Below are positions 32,939-41,247 of a stretch of DNA of 64,000 bases, in pieces. The notes under the pieces were generated by a model. The model saw nothing but the letters and a program-made list of their open reading frames with translations, was not told the origin of the DNA and did no database searches. The stretch comes from an uncultured Porphyromonadaceae bacterium. GTDB taxonomy: Bacteria > Bacteroidota > Bacteroidia > Bacteroidales > Muribaculaceae. Every line of letters starts with the position of its first letter. Position 1 is the stretch's first letter. Both the position numbers and the translations under genes were made by a program. The stretch covers positions 67,008 to 131,007 of the forward strand of contig CALKRW010000053.1 in assembly GCA_937989585.1 (NCBI GenBank), written 5' to 3'.

Positions 32939-33095
32939 TAAAAATTAAAAAGATGAGATATAATAAGTTAGTTTTGAATTTCAATTCTCAATATATTAAA
33001 CACCTCACATCCAAAAATGTTCTGCCCCAGTCCCCATTCATAGAATCATGGTGTGACGGCGGGGCGCCGCCACTCAACCGTCCTTCTCCACCCCG

Positions 33096-33126
33096 ATGGT
33101 AACGGCGGCAAGATGCCGACATTCCC
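33096..33126. repeat. Copy of the ATGG..GGCGGC..TGCCG short palindromic repeat
   Basis: ATGGTAACGGCGGCAAGATG followed by CCGACATTCCC. Same layout as three copies at 63381, 63412 and 63772: ATGG, a 3-5 nt variable stretch, GGCGGC, a short loop, TGCCG. Confidence 0.45.
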
Positions 33127-33198
33127 AACTCCCTTCATAAGGCAAGCCATGAAGCCCATGATGCCATGATAATTTTTTGGAGATAGTTGGACCGGGGT

Positions 33199-33229
33199 TT
33201 TGCGGTCTCGCTTAATTATCGTACTTTTG
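33199..33229 (+). promoter_or_regulatory. Promoter for the DUF3127 gene
   Basis: TTTG at 33199-33202, 19-bp spacer and TACTTTTG at 33222-33229 match the Bacteroidetes consensus. The leader to ATG 33333 is about 97 nt. Confidence 0.75.
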
Positions 33230-33332
33230 CAGATACGATTGCGGGCTGTGCCCACACTGCGCTTGTCCCGGACTATCGGTACTTGGTTCAGTCAATCAAT
33301 GAATTATACATCTATAACACAATATTATCACA

Positions 33333-33716
33333 ATGGAAATTATTGGTAAAATCACACACGCTTTTCCCGAAGTGAGCGGCGTATCGAAAGCCGGCAACAA
33401 CTGGAAAAAACGCGAATATGTCCTCGAGACAGTCGAAACATATCCAAAACGCGTATTCTTTGATTTCTTCGGCGACCGTGCCGATCAGTTCCCCCTGTCG
33501 GTCGGCCAGATGATCAAACTGAGTTTCGACATCGAGAGCCGCGAGTTCAATGGCCGCTGGTACACCAGCATCCGCGGCTGGAAAGCCGAACCCGCCGACA
33601 ATGCCGCTCAGCCTGCCGCACAGCCTTATCAGGCTCCTGCCGCCGCGGCTCCCGCTCCCGGCGCATTCCCCCCTCCTCCAATGTCAGCCGAACCCGCCGA
33701 CGACCTCCCCTTCTGA
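33333..33716 (+). CDS. DUF3127 protein with SSB-like acidic tail
   Basis: 127 residues. The first 85 form a small beta-rich domain (MEIIGKITHAFPEVSGVSKAGNNWKKREYVLE, then LSVGQMIKLSFDIESREFNGRWYTSIRGWKAE) of the DUF3127 family, with an OB-fold-like pattern. A Pro/Ala-rich linker of about 35 residues leads to AEPADDLPF. That tail matches the DDD(I/L)PF tip by which single-stranded-DNA-binding proteins recruit repair and replication partners. The protein could therefore be an SSB-like or SSB-interactome member in Bacteroidetes; this is inference from the tail. It stands alone between a promoter and a terminator. Confidence 0.8.
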   Translation: MEIIGKITHAFPEVSGVSKAGNNWKKREYVLETVETYPKRVFFDFFGDRADQFPLSVGQMIKLSFDIESREFNGRWYTSIRGWKAEPADNAAQPAAQPYQAPAAAAPAPGAFPPPPMSAEPADDLPF

Positions 33717-33740
33717 TAACCCACGTCAACAGCACAAATA

Positions 33741-33784
33741 CGAAGCGGCCCGACTCACTGCGAGTCAGGCCGCTTCACTTTTTG
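33741..33784 (+). terminator. Terminator after the DUF3127 gene
   Basis: Long stem GAAGCGGCC+GACTC paired with GAGTC+GGCCGCTTC (33742-33776), then ACTTTTTG. Strong. Confidence 0.8.
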
Positions 33785-33821
33785 TTTCCCCCGGTAACTT
33801 TAATATCTAAAAAGAAAGACT

Positions 33822-33914
33822 TTATGCAACGAAAGCCATACCGGCAAGCAAAGACAAGAGTGCAAACGTAAGTACCGAAAAGAGGACCAACGAAAGGAAT
33901 TTAGATTTATTCAT
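33822..33914 (-). CDS. 30-residue hydrophobic small protein
   Basis: Reverse-strand ATG at 33914 to TAA at 33822. The product starts MNKSKFLSLVLFSVLTFALL and ends SLLAGMAFVA: a basic start and one membrane-spanning stretch. It is too short for domain recognition. A minus-strand -7 element TAACTTTG (34236-34229) lies about 310 bp upstream without a good -33, and a 209-bp palindrome lies between. Such size and composition are seen in type I toxins and in regulatory membrane peptides, but neither is shown. It could also be a chance frame. Confidence 0.35.
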   Translation of the reverse strand: MNKSKFLSLVLFSVLTFALLSLLAGMAFVA

Positions 33915-33967
33915 GTTGATTTTTGATGTTCCTAAATCCTCTTCAGAACTAATAAAATTATACAAAA

Positions 33968-34176
33968 AAGGTGTGAGGATTATATTTGCTTTATCTCGTT
34001 CTTAGGTCTTGGCGTACCTATGCAGTAGATAAAACAATAGCCCCACACCAATATTGCTATATAATCTGCCAATCATAGCAGGATATAAGCAATTGGTGTA
34101 GATGCTATTGCCTGTCATCTTCACTGCAATATAAACCGCCAAGTTTAAGAACGGAAGATAATATCAATAACACCTT
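33968..34176. repeat. 209-bp imperfect palindrome (MITE-like or long hairpin RNA)
   Basis: Nested pairings share one axis near 34072: AAGGTGT 33968-33974 with ACACCTT 34170-34176; CGTTCTTA 33997-34004 with TAAGAACG 34146-34153; CTTGGCG 34008-34014 with CGCCAAG 34137-34143; TGCAGT 34021-34026 with the ACTGCA ending at 34128; CAATAG 34035-34040 with CTATTG 34105-34110; ACACCAAT 34045-34052 with ATTGGTGT 34092-34099. A transcript of either strand would fold into one long hairpin. There is no coding content. It fills most of the 578-bp gap between the DUF3127 and M16 genes. It may be a decayed non-autonomous transposon or a functional structured RNA. Confidence 0.6.
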
Positions 34177-34294
34177 AATAAAATATAGATTCAGGACGCC
34201 ATCTCTATGGCATGCCTTTAATTAAATGCAAAGTTAAGAAATAATTGTTGTTTGAGATGGTTTTTTAGGAGCTGTTTTTCGGGGTGTATTCAAT

Positions 34295-35590
34295 TTAAGT
34301 ATGGGGGGCGGTGATGCAGACGGTGGTGAGGGAGGAGGGGTCGAGGTGGGTGGCGGCTAAGTGGCGGAGGCGCTCGGGGGTAAGGTCGCGGATGGTCTCG
34401 AACTGGCGGGTGAAGTAGCCGTCGGGGATGCCGACCATGAGGTTGGTCTCGTAATAGTCGATGATGGAGAAGGGCGAGTCGAGGCGGGAGGCGAGACCGG
34501 AGGTGATGTCGGCCCGCACGCGCCGGAGTTCATCCTCGGACATGAGGGTCTTGCCGAGCAGGCGGAGTTCGTTGCGGATCTCGTCGATGACACGGTCGGT
34601 GTAGGCGTTGTCGCACTGGGCGCTGATCTGTACCGAGGCACCTTCCTGCGAGCCCATAAGGGCGGCGTTGATGCCGTAGGTCAGGCCCTTCTCCTCGCGG
34701 ATGTTGGTCATCAGGCGCGAACCGAAGTAACCGCCGAGTGCGACAACAGTGTGGCGGAGTTCGTCGTAGTCGGGATGGGAGCGGGGAATGGCCGGCATGC
34801 CGCAAGCCACGGCAGCCTGTTCGGCAGCGGTCTCCGAGCAGATGCGGATGTCCGTACGGGCATCCGGAACGTAAGGGACAACCGGCGCGACCTGGGAGAC
34901 ATCGGACGGCTGAAGACGCAGGGCGAGTTCCTCAATCGCCTTCAAAATGTCCTCGCTGAGGCGTCCAGCCGCGAAAATGTTAACCGGCGTGCGACGTGCC
35001 TGCGAGTGGGCGAAGCGGACCTCGTCGACTGTTACCCTCTCGATATCCTCAGGCGAAGACGGTCCCTGATAGGGGTGGCTTGCGCCGCAGAGGTTGCTGC
35101 TGAGGGCTGTTGCGGCCAGGAACTTTGGCTTTGACAGGTCGAGGCGGCGTGACATAGCGGCCTTCTGCCGCGCCGCCTCAAAAGCCTTCGCTGGAATGGA
35201 CGGGTAGGTCAGCATGTCGGCAAGCAGCGGCACCAGCGACAGGGTCGTGTCGTTGGGCGAGATAACGGACAGGCCGCTGAAATGCGTCGAACTCAAGGGA
35301 CGCAGGAACGCCCCGGCGAAGTCCACGGCCTCGGCGATTTCGGCACCGGACAGGGTTGGGGTCCCTTCGGTCATAAGTGCCGGCATCAGGGCAGATGCGG
35401 GCCGCACGTCGGTAGCCGAGGTGCCGCGCGAGAAATAGACCGAGATGCGGTTGGCCGGCTGTGTGCCATTGTCGAGCAGATGCAGGGTCACTCCCGGCAC
35501 GAACTCGCTGACGGTGATTCCGGGAATGGAAAGCGAAGAGAACCCGCGTATTTCAGGTGCTTGTCGTGGAGCCATATTCCTAATGTTCAT
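34295..35590 (-). CDS. M16-family peptidase-like protein, probably inactive
   Basis: 431 residues from ATG at 35590, which overlaps the kdsB stop (ATGA). Two M16-type halves are visible (LHLLDNGTQPANRISVYFSRGTS, then the second half with GGYFGSRLMTNIREEKGLTYGINAALMGSQEGASVQISAQCD). The zinc-binding HxxEH that should follow the first strand is replaced by SALMPALMTEGT, and no distal Glu is evident, so it is likely a non-catalytic subunit like those pairing with active M16 proteins. The R-Y pair of the second half (here EKGLTYG) is kept. No signal peptide. The active partner is not in the window. Confidence 0.78.
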   Translation of the reverse strand: MNIRNMAPRQAPEIRGFSSLSIPGITVSEFVPGVTLHLLDNGTQPANRISVYFSRGTSATDVRPASALMPALMTEGTPTLSGAEIAEAVDFAGAFLRPLSSTHFSGLSVISPNDTTLSLVPLLADMLTYPSIPAKAFEAARQKAAMSRRLDLSKPKFLAATALSSNLCGASHPYQGPSSPEDIERVTVDEVRFAHSQARRTPVNIFAAGRLSEDILKAIEELALRLQPSDVSQVAPVVPYVPDARTDIRICSETAAEQAAVACGMPAIPRSHPDYDELRHTVVALGGYFGSRLMTNIREEKGLTYGINAALMGSQEGASVQISAQCDNAYTDRVIDEIRNELRLLGKTLMSEDELRRVRADITSGLASRLDSPFSIIDYYETNLMVGIPDGYFTRQFETIRDLTPERLRHLAATHLDPSSLTTVCITAPHT

Positions 35591-36342
35591 TTACGGGAAG
35601 AAAGGAGGGCGCGGGCAGCCTCTAGGTCAGCGGGCGTGTCGATGCCGACTGTCGGGCAGTCGGTGACGGCGACGTTGATGTTGAAGCCGTTGTCGAGCCA
35701 GCGCAACTGTTCAAGACTTTCGGCGACCTCGTGTTCGGAAGGCGGCAGTGAGGTAATCTTGCCGAGAACATCGGCTCGGTAGGCGTAGATGCCGACATGG
35801 GAGTAGAACACGGTCTTGTCGAGCCACTGCTTCCAGTCGACCGAGCGGACGTAGGGGATGATCGAGCGCGAGAAGTAGAGCGCGCGTCCATCAAGGCCGA
35901 AGACTACCTTCACGAGATTGGGGTCGAAGAGAGCCTCGAAACCCAAGGCCGGGTCAAAACGGCGGGCGAGGGTTGCGATGTCGCATGAGGGATTGTCGAA
36001 GCACTGCATAAGCGAGCGAATCTGAGACGGGTCGATGAAAGGCTCGTCGCCCTGGACGTTGATTACGACGTCGGCGGGCGAGCCGAGATTACGGAAAGCC
36101 TCGAGGACGCGGTCGGTGCCGCAGCGGTGTTCGGCTGAGGTCATCACGGCCTCACCGCCGAAGGCACGGACGGCATCGAGTATGCGCTCGTCATCGGTGG
36201 CCACCACAACGCGGTCAAGGGCCTTGTGTGCCTGCTCGACAACGTGCTGAATCACAGGCTTGCCGCCAAGGTCAGCCAAAGGCTTGCCCGGAAAGCGAGT
36301 CGAGGCATAGCGGGCAGGGATAATCGCTATAAATCGTGTCAT
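35587..36342 (-). CDS. kdsB: 3-deoxy-manno-octulosonate cytidylyltransferase
   Basis: 251 residues. It activates KDO as CMP-KDO for lipid A-core synthesis. N-terminal nucleotide loop FIAIIPARYASTRFPGKPLADLGGKPVIQHV, the CTP site RCGTDRVLEAF, NVQGDEPFIDPSQI (metal Asp) and LYFSRSIIPYVR, then HVGIYAYRADVL. Full length and intact. In a tight minus operon: 3 bp after the flippase-like gene and overlapping the M16-like gene by 4 nt. This supports a Gram-negative outer membrane with KDO. Confidence 0.97.
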   Translation of the reverse strand: MTRFIAIIPARYASTRFPGKPLADLGGKPVIQHVVEQAHKALDRVVVATDDERILDAVRAFGGEAVMTSAEHRCGTDRVLEAFRNLGSPADVVINVQGDEPFIDPSQIRSLMQCFDNPSCDIATLARRFDPALGFEALFDPNLVKVVFGLDGRALYFSRSIIPYVRSVDWKQWLDKTVFYSHVGIYAYRADVLGKITSLPPSEHEVAESLEQLRWLDNGFNINVAVTDCPTVGIDTPADLEAARALLSSRK

Positions 36343-36345
36343 TGA

Positions 36346-37368
36346 TTATGATGTCTTAATTTGTTTTTTGCTGAAATAGAGGGGAAGAAGGAAACTGCCG
36401 GCGAAGAGGTAGATGTAGTAACTGAGTACACGCCATGTCAGTGCGAGAATCAGCGCCATCTGCAGAGATCCCGTAAGGTCGCCGTAGTATTCGGTGAACA
36501 GCCACTCGCTGATACCTGAACCGCCGGGAGTAGGGGAGACCATAAGGACGACCCAGACCACGAACTGTCTTCCGAAGACGAGCAGTCCCGAGGCGTCCGG
36601 AATGAAACCCCAGAACAGGGCGTTGACCACGAGGTAGCGGGAGAACCACGAAAGGACTGTGGCGCCGAAGACATTAAGCCACCAGCGGCGTCCGTTGCCC
36701 TTGATCTCGGCAGATGCGTCAACCATGTTGTCAGCCATGTCGAAGGCTCCCCGACGCCAGCGCCTGAGCCAGCGCAGGGTGAAAAGTCGCTTGATGGTGC
36801 GCGAGACAAAGCCCGGTTTTGCGATAATGCCCATGAAAAGAAGCAGAGTGTAGACGCAGATGGCGGCATAGACGAGCCAGAAGACAATCCTGATGCCATC
36901 CATGAGAGTGCCGTCGGCGAACATGTCCTCAAAAGGTATGAGAAGAAAGATCACGGGGCAGAATACCACGAAAAACAATTCGTCGAGGAAGAGTGTGGTC
37001 AGGGTCATGGTAGCGGCACGTCCAAGACTCACGCCCTCGCGGTTGAGGTAAAAAATAGCCAGAGCGCTACCGCCAACAGCCGAAGGCGTTATCGCAGATG
37101 TGAAAGCGCACATGAGGTCGACCTTGACAGCACGGGGCCATGACAACTGAGGTGCGGCGATGGTGTGAAAGCGCCAGGCGAGTCCGAAGTCACGGCCAAC
37201 CACAAAGACACATGCCGCAACGATGCCGGCAATCATGCGCCAGTCCCATGTGAAAGTATCAAACGAGGCGTTCGAGAACTCGTCGTGGAACAGCCACAAG
37301 GTCACGCCCAGGCCGATGGCCAGGGGCAAAATCATGCGCAGAAGCATCTTTGTGACCGAGAAGCCCAT
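36346..37368 (-). CDS. Flippase-like / LPG synthase TM-family membrane protein (UPF0104)
   Basis: 340 residues with about eight membrane helices. Family marks include RDFGLAWRFHTIA, DLMCAFTSAITPSAVGGSALAIFYLNREGVSLGRAATMTLTTLFLDELF, and SPTPGGSGISEWLFTEYYGDL near the C-terminus. It corresponds to the lysylphosphatidylglycerol synthase transmembrane region family, often found in lipid or glycan metabolism. The soluble aminoacyl-transfer domain is absent, so lipid flipping or transport is the likelier role. It lies 9 bp after the TenI-like gene and next to kdsB, which suggests envelope work. Confidence 0.82.
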   Translation of the reverse strand: MGFSVTKMLLRMILPLAIGLGVTLWLFHDEFSNASFDTFTWDWRMIAGIVAACVFVVGRDFGLAWRFHTIAAPQLSWPRAVKVDLMCAFTSAITPSAVGGSALAIFYLNREGVSLGRAATMTLTTLFLDELFFVVFCPVIFLLIPFEDMFADGTLMDGIRIVFWLVYAAICVYTLLLFMGIIAKPGFVSRTIKRLFTLRWLRRWRRGAFDMADNMVDASAEIKGNGRRWWLNVFGATVLSWFSRYLVVNALFWGFIPDASGLLVFGRQFVVWVVLMVSPTPGGSGISEWLFTEYYGDLTGSLQMALILALTWRVLSYYIYLFAGSFLLPLYFSKKQIKTS

Positions 37369-37377
37369 AGCGTGAGT

Positions 37378-37971
37378 CTAATTGTTCGCTGACGCGCCTT
37401 TTAATGCGGCAATCATTTCCTCGGTGGCCTCGACGGGGTTGGCCGCATCGGCGATATAGGATGTGGTTGCAATTCCGTTTACCCCGGCAGCAATGACGTC
37501 GGGGATGCCGGAAGGAGTGAGATCGCCTGAGGCGACAAGTGGCATCTTTATTCCCGACTCGCGTATCCCGGCGACTAGGCCGGCGATTTTTTCCAAAGGC
37601 ATCGGAGGGAACTGTACATAGTCTATATCGGCCTTGCATAGAAGATTTATGGCCGGGACACTGTCACATACAACACCAATTATGGCTTCGGGACCTAGTT
37701 CCTGACGAAGTTGCGGAGCATTGAATTTCTTGTCGGAGAGCAAAACGCCATGAACACCGAGGTCGCGTGCGAGTTCGGGACGGTTCTCGAATGTCAGGAT
37801 GGTAGAGGTCTCCTTGCAGAGCGGAAGGAATTCATCGGCGATAGCCCGGAGTTCGGAGTCGTCTGTTACGTCATATCCGATAACAATCCAGGAGCATCCA
37901 CCTTCGATGGCCATCTGCATCTGTTCGGACAGTGAGTGTCTTGTGTCCTGTGTGGTTATATATTGCAACAT
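37378..37971 (-). CDS. Thiamine-phosphate synthase-like (TenI/ThiE fold) protein
   Basis: 197 residues with a TIM-barrel pattern: LTFENRPELARDLGVHGVLLSDKKFNAPQLRQELGPEAIIGVVCDSV, YVQFPPM, MPLVASGDLTPSGIPDVIAAGVNGIATTSYIADA. This parallels ThiE, but the usual GVHLGQxD is GVLLSDKK and the pyrimidine-phosphate loop is not obvious. It is therefore more like TenI-type or unassigned paralogues than a working ThiE. First gene of the four-gene minus operon, with a consensus promoter at 38006-38037 overlapping the end of the TIGR02757 gene boundary. No other thiamine genes are nearby. Confidence 0.65.
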   Translation of the reverse strand: MLQYITTQDTRHSLSEQMQMAIEGGCSWIVIGYDVTDDSELRAIADEFLPLCKETSTILTFENRPELARDLGVHGVLLSDKKFNAPQLRQELGPEAIIGVVCDSVPAINLLCKADIDYVQFPPMPLEKIAGLVAGIRESGIKMPLVASGDLTPSGIPDVIAAGVNGIATTSYIADAANPVEATEEMIAALKGASANN

Positions 37972-38005
37972 GGTATTTTCAAATTTGAAAGTTATAAGAA
38001 CGAAA

Positions 38006-38037
38006 CAAAGTTACGTCTTTGCGCTGAGATTTGCAAG
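38006..38037 (-). promoter_or_regulatory. Promoter for the TenI-like/kdsB operon
   Basis: On the minus strand CTTG (38037-38034), 20-bp spacer, TAACTTTG (38013-38006), then ATG at 37971. Close to consensus. Confidence 0.7.
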
Positions 38038-38038
38038 A

Positions 38039-38842
38039 TTAGTTTTCGCCGTGTTCCGCATCGGGAAGGCCTGAGCCTTCGACGCCGACACCGAAAAGTG
38101 CGAAATCGTATCGTATGGGGTCGTCCGGATCGAAGCGGCGAAGGCTTTCGGTGAGTTCGATCACACTGCGCCGGTCATTGGCCTTGCGGGATAGCAACCC
38201 GAGTTCCCTGGCTGTGCGACCGACATGTACATCAAGCGGAATGTAAAGCTGGGCCGGACTAATGACTTTCCATATACCCATATCTACAATTCCGTCGTCG
38301 CGGACCAACCATCGCAAGGCCATGTTCAGACGTTTCAAGGCAGTCGTTTCCAGATTCAGGGGCAGACAGCGCGAATCGGAGCGGCCCAAGTTGGCCTCGC
38401 ACATTGCATCATTAAGGCCCTGCGCCAACGCGGCGGCAGGGTAGGGCGAGGAGGCGATGTCAAGGTGTCGGGCGTAGTTCTCGACAGAACCATATTTACC
38501 GAAAACCAGGCGCAGTCCCCGGAGCCAGTGTTTAAGATTCGCTACAAAAAAAGTGCGGTGAATGTTTCCGTCCGGAAGATTCTCGAAGTCGCCCGAACGG
38601 ACGAAGGTCTCAGGCTGATTATCCATCATGGCCAGGAGGCGGTCACAGTCGCGGCAGATCATCGAACGCTTGCCCCAGGCAAGAGTGGCGCAAAGCAACG
38701 AGGCAATCTCTATGTCGCCCTGAGACGAGAAGCGGCGGGGAAACTGTACCGGGTCTGCATCGGCGAACGAAGGCACGTTTATGCGTCCGGCGGCTTTGTC
38801 AAGAATATTCTTGAGATGGAGGTCTTTGTCAGTCAAGCACAT
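38039..38842 (-). CDS. TIGR02757 family protein
   Basis: 267 residues from ATG at 38842; the longer frame runs back into tRNA-His and cannot be coding there. The sequence MCLTDKDLHLKNILDKAAGRINV, DADPVQFPRRFSSQGDIEIASLLCATLAWGKRSMI, and LNMALRWLVRDDGIVDMGIWKVISPAQLYIPLDVHVGRTARELGLL match the conserved TIGR02757/DUF2400 family common in Bacteroidetes. The helical layout and HVGR segment recall helix-hairpin-helix DNA glycosylases, but function is unproven. It lies directly downstream of tRNA-His and may share its transcript. Confidence 0.8.
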   Translation of the reverse strand: MCLTDKDLHLKNILDKAAGRINVPSFADADPVQFPRRFSSQGDIEIASLLCATLAWGKRSMICRDCDRLLAMMDNQPETFVRSGDFENLPDGNIHRTFFVANLKHWLRGLRLVFGKYGSVENYARHLDIASSPYPAAALAQGLNDAMCEANLGRSDSRCLPLNLETTALKRLNMALRWLVRDDGIVDMGIWKVISPAQLYIPLDVHVGRTARELGLLSRKANDRRSVIELTESLRRFDPDDPIRYDFALFGVGVEGSGLPDAEHGEN

Positions 38843-38907
38843 AAGGTATAAGTCCAAAAAAAGAAGCGTCGGGGCAAAAACATGCACCGACGCGGAAAAA
38901 AACTGGG

Positions 38908-38982
<75 letters not shown>

Positions 38983-39000
38983 ATGTCTCTAAAAGCACTG

Positions 39001-39031
39001 CAAAGTTAAATACTTTTTATGAATCTGCAAA
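39001..39031 (-). promoter_or_regulatory. Promoter for tRNA-His
   Basis: On the minus strand TTTG (39031-39028), 19-bp spacer, TAACTTTG (39008-39001), 18 bp before the tRNA start. Consensus match. Confidence 0.8.
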
Positions 39032-39179
39032 CAAAAAAAGCCATAAATTTTTAATATTTATGGTAAGCGGGTGAGAATCAATAGAATTCTTATACCAGAA
39101 TCTGCCGGTAAAACATATGGACCGAGTGTTTATGTTTTTAAATTTTCATAAAATGCATATGTTTATGAAATTATTTGCG

Positions 39180-39187
39180 TAATTTTG
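39180..39187 (+). promoter_or_regulatory. Possible -7 element for the arginine operon
   Basis: TAATTTTG 94 bp before the GNAT gene start. The -33 position has only TATG. The AT-rich stretch just upstream (TTTTCATAAAATGCATATG, about 39144-39162) resembles arginine-repressor boxes in composition; this is weak evidence. Confidence 0.35.
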
Positions 39188-39280
39188 CCCCTTGAATTTC
39201 AATGTCTTCGGTTTCAGCAGGAAATCGATTTTAATAAACCAACAGCAAGAACAAACCAGCAGGTACATTCAAAAAGAAAG

Positions 39281-39907
39281 ATGTCCGAGATTAAAGAAGA
39301 AATCATCGTGATGTTCGCACAGCCAGAACATGCCATACATGCCCAGCATGTATGCGACCTTATATATGAGTCGGCACAACAGCGCAAAACTGGCATAGCA
39401 CGACGATCTCCGGAATACATCTCTCAGAAAATCTGTTCGGGCAAGGCGGTGGTAGCCCTCAAGGGTGACCGTCTGATAGGTTTCAGTTACATCGAATGCT
39501 GGGAGCATGGCGACTACGTGGCAACCTCGGGCCTAATTGTAGATCCGGAGTTCCGTCACCTCGGTCTGGCCGCGCGTATCAAGGAAAAGACCTTTGAACT
39601 TGCCCGCACGCGCTTTCCTTTCGCAAAGATTTTCTCCATAACCACCTCGTTGCCTGTCATGAAACTCAACACGCGTCTTGGCTATCGTCCCGTCACATTC
39701 ACGGAACTGACTTGTGACGATGAATACTGGAAGGGCTGTGAGGGCTGTGTCAACTATGATATACTGACGCGTAATGAACGTCGCATGTGTCTTTGCACAG
39801 GTATGCTTTATGATCCCCAGAATCCGGAAGTAAACAATACCAAGGCGACTCCCTATCTGATGATACTGCGCAAATTCTTCAGTAAACTTTTCCACCTGAA
39901 AAAATAA
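39281..39907 (+). CDS. GNAT acyltransferase, likely N-succinyl/acetylglutamate synthase
   Basis: 208 residues from ATG at 39281; the frame is open further upstream but MSEIKEEIIVMFAQPEHA starts the domain. GNAT fold: SGKAVVALKGDRLIGFSYIECW, then YVATSGLIVDPEFRHLGLAARIKEKTFELA with the acyl-CoA loop. A Cys-rich C-terminal part follows (DEYWKGCEGCVNYD, RRMCLCTGML). It heads the arginine operon and no argA or argJ is present, so it is the best candidate for the first step. The equivalent B. thetaiotaomicron protein has been assigned N-succinylglutamate synthase activity, which fits the transcarbamylase downstream. Confidence 0.75.
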   Translation: MSEIKEEIIVMFAQPEHAIHAQHVCDLIYESAQQRKTGIARRSPEYISQKICSGKAVVALKGDRLIGFSYIECWEHGDYVATSGLIVDPEFRHLGLAARIKEKTFELARTRFPFAKIFSITTSLPVMKLNTRLGYRPVTFTELTCDDEYWKGCEGCVNYDILTRNERRMCLCTGMLYDPQNPEVNNTKATPYLMILRKFFSKLFHLKK

Positions 39908-40029
39908 CTGAAAACACTTTACCGCACGCTTAATATTAAACAGTAAGAGCGGCAAGACATATTATCTATATTTTATTAACCGTTCCCTCCTGTCCAAGTC
40001 CGGGAGGGACTCCATTAAAAACAAAGTCA

Positions 40030-41247
40030 ATGGAAACGAACACAGACAAGAAAAAGAAAGTAGTGCTGGCATTCAGCGGCGGACTCGACACATCGTTCGC
40101 AGTTAAGTATCTGAGCGAGGATCTCGGTTATGAGGTACACACGGCAATCGCCAACACCGGAGGTTTCACACAGGAAGAACTCGAGGTTATCGCCGATAAG
40201 GCACAGCGTCTGGGCGCAGTCTCGCACGTGGCGCTCAACATCGAGCACGAATACTATCAGAAAAGCATACGCTACATGATAGCCGGCAATATTCTCCGCA
40301 ACGGCACATATCCAATTTCGGTGTCATCGGAACGTATATTCCAGGCTATTGCCATCATAGAGTATGCCAAGCAAATAGGCGCCGATGCAGTAGCCCACGG
40401 CTCGACAGGCGCCGGAAATGATCAGGTGCGTTTCGACCTGACATTCCAGATACTTGCACCCGAGATTGAGATCATAACGCCTACACGAGACCTGACGCTC
40501 ACCCGCGAGTATGAGATCAACTATCTGAAAGAGCATGGTTATGTGGCCGATTTCAAGAAACTGGAATACTCAATCAACAAAGGCCTTTGGGGAACCTCTA
40601 TCGGCGGCAAGGAAACCCTTGATCCGACCAAGACGCTGCCTGAGGAAGCCTATCCATCGCAGGTTACGGCACAGGATGAGGAAACACTCAAACTGACTTT
40701 CGACAAGGGTGAACTCACGGCCGTGAACGGCAACGAGTACGATGATCCGGTTGAGGCAATACGTGCAGTCGAAACCATAGGCTCGAAATTTGGCATCGGC
40801 CGTGACATGCACATCGGTGATACAATCATCGGCATCAAGGGCCGCGTAGGATTCGAAGCCGCCGGTCCCATCCTTATCATAAACGCCCACAAGATGCTCG
40901 AGAAACACACACTGACCAAATGGCAGCAGTACTGGAAAGACCAGGTCGCCACCTGGTACGGCATGTTCCTGCATGAGGCACAGTATCTTGAACCTGTCAT
41001 GCGCGATATCGAGGCTATGATGGAGAGTTCACAGCAGAATGTAAGCGGAACGGTAGAACTTACACTTCGTCCCCTCGGCTACACGCTGGTAGGCGTAGAT
41101 TCCCCCTACGACCTGATGAAGACAGATTTTGGCGAATACGGTGAGGTCAACAAGGCATGGAGCGCCGATGACGTAAAGGGCTTCACCAAGATTCTCGGCA
41201 ACCAGATGAAGATTTTCCACAACGTGCAGAAACGTAACGGAAAATGA
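40030..41247 (+). CDS. argG: Argininosuccinate synthase
   Basis: 405 residues. It joins citrulline and aspartate using ATP. The PP-loop reads VVLAFSGGLDTSFAVKYL and the citrulline/aspartate site includes AHGSTGAGNDQVRFDL and YPISVSSERIFQ. The stop overlaps the argC start by ATGA. The gene is 122 bp after the GNAT gene, so probably one transcript. It occupies an early position in the operon even though the enzyme acts late in the pathway. Confidence 0.95.
   Translation: METNTDKKKKVVLAFSGGLDTSFAVKYLSEDLGYEVHTAIANTGGFTQEELEVIADKAQRLGAVSHVALNIEHEYYQKSIRYMIAGNILRNGTYPISVSSERIFQAIAIIEYAKQIGADAVAHGSTGAGNDQVRFDLTFQILAPEIEIITPTRDLTLTREYEINYLKEHGYVADFKKLEYSINKGLWGTSIGGKETLDPTKTLPEEAYPSQVTAQDEETLKLTFDKGELTAVNGNEYDDPVEAIRAVETIGSKFGIGRDMHIGDTIIGIKGRVGFEAAGPILIINAHKMLEKHTLTKWQQYWKDQVATWYGMFLHEAQYLEPVMRDIEAMMESSQQNVSGTVELTLRPLGYTLVGVDSPYDLMKTDFGEYGEVNKAWSADDVKGFTKILGNQMKIFHNVQKRNGK

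Larger units (their letters stand above)
32939..33332. other. Divergent intergenic region between frc and the DUF3127 gene
   Basis: 394 bp. It contains a GC-rich pair of palindromes (GGCGGGGCGCCGCC near 33058 and a GGCGGCAAGATGCCG unit at 33103-33117) and the plus-strand promoter at 33199. No clear minus-strand promoter for frc is visible. No gene that I can support. Confidence 0.45.
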
